Below, piece after piece: positions 61,289 through 64,000 of a DNA stretch of 64,000 nt. A model generated the notes under the pieces. It did not search any database. It worked only from the letters and a program-made list of their open reading frames with translations, and was not told the DNA's origin. Source of the stretch: Streptomyces fradiae (GTDB lineage: Bacteria > Actinomycetota > Actinomycetes > Streptomycetales > Streptomycetaceae); contig NZ_CP065958.1 of NCBI RefSeq assembly GCF_041270065.1, positions 7,750,001 to 7,814,000 of the forward strand. The letters run 5' to 3'. Position numbers and translations under genes: made by a program. The stretch's first letter is position 1. Each line of letters opens with the position of its first letter.

Positions 61289-62806
61289 TCACGGTCTCTC
61301 GAACGCCTGCCGCAACGATTGCTCGACGCGGTCGCGGCCCCGGGCGTCGAGGGGCTTCATCACGCAGAGGCGGATGGTGTCGGCCCGTGCGGCCGAGACC
61401 CAGAGCCCGGATTCCCGGAGGCGCGCGGACCAGGCCCGCGGGTCGCCGGTGCCGGGTGCGCCGGGGTTGAGGTTCAGGATCGCGAGGTCGGGCGCGTACG
61501 CGCTGGTCGGTCCCGGCGCGACCGACCCGAGCGGTGCGGTGAAGGCCTGGTGGAGGTGGCGGGCGGTGCCGAGGCAGCCGGCGAGCAGCCGTCCGTACCC
61601 GCCCGTGTGCAGTCCGCCGAGCCGGTGGGCGGCCCACACGGCCGCCGCGGCGGCGCCGGGGCGGGCGCCTTCGAGGGTGTACGGGGCGAAGGGGAGTCCA
61701 CCGTCCGGCCGCGGCTCGCCGAAGCAGCCGTCACGGGTGGCCACGACGGCGAGGGCCCGTCGGTCCCGGACGACCAGCGCACCGGCCGGGTACGGCGCCT
61801 GCCCGCACTTGTGCGGGTCCACGGTCACCGAGTCGGCATGGGGCAGCGCCTGGAGGGCGGCGGCCACCTCGGGCTTCAGCGGGCGGGCGTCCGTGTCCTC
61901 GACGTCGAGGACCGTACGGAAGTAGCCCCCGTACGCGGCATCGACGTGGACGGGGAACCCGGCCCCGAACCGGCGCTCGCACGCGGTGCGGATCCGGAGG
62001 ACGCCCGCCAGGTCGTCGACGGCTCCCTCCGCCGTCGTGCCGACCGTGACGACCACCGCGGCGATGGGCCGTCCGGCCGCGATCAGCCGCTCGACACGGG
62101 CCCGGAGGTCCGTGAGATCCATGCGGTGGTGCCGGTCGACGCCCACCTGCTCGACCCGGTCCTCGGCGAAGCCCAGGAGGTCGGCGGCCTTGGCCCACGC
62201 GTAGTGCGCGGTGCGGCCGACGAGCAGCGCCGCGTTCCCGGCCGGCGCCCGGAGCCGTCGTACCTCGTGCAGTGCGCCTCGCGCCGCCAGCCGCTCGACG
62301 AGGTCCAGGACGGACGGCACCGGGAGGTTGGCCAGACGTGCGGGGGACACGTCCGCGAGGAGGTCGCGGCCGGCCGGGTGGCGTGCGGCGGCGGGCGCGA
62401 GCGCGGTCAGGTTGCGGGCGATCCACAGCGCCTCGTACCCGGCGGCGTGCGCCCCCGAGCACAGATGGGCCCAGCCGCTGCCGGGCGCGTGCCCGACCAG
62501 CCGGCACAGGTCGTCCGCGACCTCGTACTCCAGCTCCGTGGTCACGGGCGAGGTCTCGGGCGCGATGTTGTTGGGGTTGTAGAGCAGGGCGCACAGATAG
62601 GCCAGCGTGACGGCGACCGGGGTGTCCCCGGTCATGTGGGCGAGGTAGCCGGGCGCGGGCCAGGGCGTCGACCGCTCGGCCATGCGGCGGGAGAGGTCCC
62701 GCAACAGGGCCCGTACGCCCTCGTCGGCGCGGACCGGAGCACCGCCGACGGACCGGTGCCAGCGCAGGTAGTCGCGGACCAGTTCGGCCGCGATCCGCTC
62801 CGTCAC
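61289..62806 (-). CDS. PLP-dependent group II decarboxylase
   Basis: This 505-aa fold-type I PLP enzyme has the Schiff-base Lys at K333 in SVTVDPHKCGQAPYPAG, FPVHVDAAYGGYF (PLP Asp) and YNPNNIAPETSPVTTELEYEV near the N-terminus. Members decarboxylate Tyr, Asp, Glu, 2,4-diaminobutyrate and related amino acids. The GTG start overlaps the upstream stop (GTGA), so it is coupled to the cupin-HDO gene. Neighbours suggest a role in a small biosynthetic pathway, with the substrate unknown. Confidence 0.88.
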   Translation of the reverse strand: MTERIAAELVRDYLRWHRSVGGAPVRADEGVRALLRDLSRRMAERSTPWPAPGYLAHMTGDTPVAVTLAYLCALLYNPNNIAPETSPVTTELEYEVADDLCRLVGHAPGSGWAHLCSGAHAAGYEALWIARNLTALAPAAARHPAGRDLLADVSPARLANLPVPSVLDLVERLAARGALHEVRRLRAPAGNAALLVGRTAHYAWAKAADLLGFAEDRVEQVGVDRHHRMDLTDLRARVERLIAAGRPIAAVVVTVGTTAEGAVDDLAGVLRIRTACERRFGAGFPVHVDAAYGGYFRTVLDVEDTDARPLKPEVAAALQALPHADSVTVDPHKCGQAPYPAGALVVRDRRALAVVATRDGCFGEPRPDGGLPFAPYTLEGARPGAAAAAVWAAHRLGGLHTGGYGRLLAGCLGTARHLHQAFTAPLGSVAPGPTSAYAPDLAILNLNPGAPGTGDPRAWSARLRESGLWVSAARADTIRLCVMKPLDARGRDRVEQSLRQAFERP

Positions 62807-63918
62807 CGCAGGATGTGGGCGGCGATGCGGTCGTGGGCCAACTCCAGCTGGTCCCAGGCGCGTTCGCAGATCCGCAGCAACTCCGGGAACTCGTCGGCCG
62901 ACAGCGTGCGCAGATGGTCGCGGCCGAGGGCGCTGTGGTCCTCGTCGACGGCGGCGTGCAGGTCGAAGTAGGAGTCCTCGGGCCTTCCGGCATGCGGGAA
63001 GGCGACGCGCGTGCGGTCGCCGAAGACCTCGCAGCTGGACTCCACCACCATGTGCACGATGACGATCCTGGCCGCTTCGCCCGCGCGGAGCATCTGGCCG
63101 ACGAACCAGTTTCCCGCCGCCTCCAGGATCGGGTCGTAGACCTCCTCCGTGACACCGTGGCGCTCCCGCAGCAGGACGTCGTGTCCGAACTCCTCGCGCA
63201 GGTGGCCGGCGTAGAGCTCGCTGAGACGGGGGTCGGCGCAGAACGCCTGGCGGGCGTAGAGCATCCGCTGGAAGGCGCGGGACCAGACATAGAGGGCGGA
63301 CAGGAAGCGGGCGCGGGCGGCCGGGTCGCGTGCCACGGTCCCGTCGTCGAAGGGTGTGAAGAGCCGGTGGGAGGAGTAGCGGCGCAGCCGCTCGGAGTTG
63401 AGCCGCTCCAGCTCCTCATAACCCGACGACGACGCCTGCCCCGTCCCCGCGAAGCGGACCCGGGCGCGCCCCTCGTCCTCGTAAAGACCCGCTCCCTCGA
63501 ACTGCACCGAAAGCCCGTGGAAGACCTCGCCCGGTCCGGTCTCGAACCCGTGCCGGGCACCGGCCGGCACACACACCGTGTCGCCCTCCCGCAGCAGCTG
63601 CTCCTGGTCACCGATCAGGCGGACGCTGCCACGGCAGACCAGGATCATCGACGTGACGGGGTGTTCGTGGACGTCGAGCCGCTCCCCGTCGTGCAGACGT
63701 ACCCAGGCGAGCGAGAAACGGCCGTGCTCGGGAAGGAACCGGGCCAGGTCCTCGTGTCGCCGGAAGTCCCGCTGCTCACCGAGGAGATGGCGCTCTCCGG
63801 CGATGTCGACGGACGTGATGGCCCGGATGTCGCAGCGGGCGACGGTGAAGGGCGCAGGGCACTCCTGAGCCGGGTGCGGCAGCGCGTCGGTACGGGGCAG
63901 GGAGAGCTGGTCGGTCAT
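62803..63918 (-). CDS. cupin / heme-oxygenase-like diiron enzyme fusion
   Basis: This 371-aa protein has an N-terminal cupin (about residues 65-140; HEHPVTSMILVCRGSV with H84 and H86, GDTVCVPAGARHGF) and a C-terminal TenA-like / heme-oxygenase-like helical domain (residues 170-371). Likely metal ligands are E242/E243 and H246 in REEFGHD, E293 in VVESSCEVF, and DEDHSALGRDH at 325-335. The heme-oxygenase-like diiron oxidase group (for example UndA, BesC, SznF) cleaves or oxidises amino acids and fatty acids. Fusion to a cupin is not a layout I know. It is translationally coupled to the PLP decarboxylase downstream. Confidence 0.75.
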   Translation of the reverse strand: MTDQLSLPRTDALPHPAQECPAPFTVARCDIRAITSVDIAGERHLLGEQRDFRRHEDLARFLPEHGRFSLAWVRLHDGERLDVHEHPVTSMILVCRGSVRLIGDQEQLLREGDTVCVPAGARHGFETGPGEVFHGLSVQFEGAGLYEDEGRARVRFAGTGQASSSGYEELERLNSERLRRYSSHRLFTPFDDGTVARDPAARARFLSALYVWSRAFQRMLYARQAFCADPRLSELYAGHLREEFGHDVLLRERHGVTEEVYDPILEAAGNWFVGQMLRAGEAARIVIVHMVVESSCEVFGDRTRVAFPHAGRPEDSYFDLHAAVDEDHSALGRDHLRTLSADEFPELLRICERAWDQLELAHDRIAAHILR

Positions 63919-63933
63919 GGTGTCCTTCGTCTC

Positions 63934-64000
63934 TTACGGGGCGGGGTGCGGGGACGCGAGCGCGGCGACCAGGTGGCGGTTCTCGTCCGGGCGGCCGACC
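63934..64000 (-). CDS. C-terminal end of an upstream operon gene, cut by window edge
   Basis: The last 21 full codons read VGRPDENRHLVAALASPHPA plus P and end at TAA. The stop is 15 bp before the cupin-HDO start, so the gene belongs to the same operon. Too little is present to name it. Confidence 0.6.
   Translation of the reverse strand, partial: VGRPDENRHLVAALASPHPAP

Overview
The window is high-GC actinobacterial DNA and almost certainly a Streptomyces chromosome. GC-rich codon third positions, many leaderless-style -10 boxes just upstream of start codons, a GH46 chitosanase, a streptogrisin-type protease with a chitin-binding module, SigF-type and ECF41 sigma factors, membrane Ser/Thr kinases and an ectoine cluster all point that way. 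I see no rRNA, no tRNA, no CRISPR array and no complete insertion sequence. The gene mix suggests a chromosome arm with many accessory genes.

Layout. 1-4.6 kb: edge of a universal stress protein, a ferredoxin-fused FprB-type reductase with an AurF-type diiron enzyme behind a strong palindrome, then a SnoaL-like protein and an ECF41 sigma factor. 4.6-7.3 kb: a 169-bp MITE-like element that supplies the stop codon of a frameshifted Ser/Thr kinase gene, then a zinc-free ribosomal protein L33. 7.3-16.2 kb: LysR regulator behind a DasR-like site, secreted protease, flavoprotein, chitosanase with a palindromic operator, second kinase with a beta-propeller. 16.3-25 kb: small proteins, an N-formylglutamate amidohydrolase / aldo-keto reductase / HIRAN-nuclease series, a degenerate-repeat protein, HPP membrane protein, GH16 hydrolase and a dienelactone-hydrolase homologue without its nucleophile. 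25.3-26.7 kb: anti-sigma-like ATPase and SigF-family sigma factor. 26.7-33.2 kb: one eight-gene block for ectoine and hydroxyectoine synthesis (ectABCD) and uptake (ehuBCDA). 33.6-41.9 kb: DUF5709 and other hypotheticals, an AAA+/TPR pair, an EF-G paralogue behind a structured leader with a short ORF, a VOC protein and a bacterial nitric oxide synthase. 42-51.4 kb: oxidoreductases, a GlxA-type regulator, DUF4389 protein, MFS exporter, a ComB relic with an internal deletion, a glutamate-cysteine ligase-like enzyme. 51.4-52 kb: a RelE-like/DUF6247-like toxin-antitoxin pair. 52.2-56.4 kb: esterase, then the most striking locus. 56.4-61.1 kb: a five-gene oxidoreductase/export operon. 61.3-64 kb: the end of an apparent biosynthetic operon (PLP decarboxylase, cupin-heme-oxygenase-like fusion) running off the right edge.

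The strongest candidate for an undescribed system is at 53,852-56,361. A macro-domain gene is followed by a gene whose product fuses a complete family-1 uracil-DNA-glycosylase fold (motif 1 Asp replaced by Asn) to an R-S-E class ADP-ribosyltransferase. The pair lies behind a perfect match to the RecA-independent, PafBC-type DNA-damage promoter (TTGTCAGTG-N8-TAGCGT). A DNA-reading domain, an ADP-ribose writer, a potential ADP-ribose eraser and a damage promoter together suggest a damage-induced, DNA-directed ADP-ribosylation system, analogous to DarTG but built differently. This is inference from motifs read by eye. Second-tier loci are the HIRAN-Zn-PD-(D/E)XK protein (19.0-21.2 kb), the cupin-heme-oxygenase-like fusion (62.8-63.9 kb) and the leader of the EF-G paralogue (37.95-38.23 kb).
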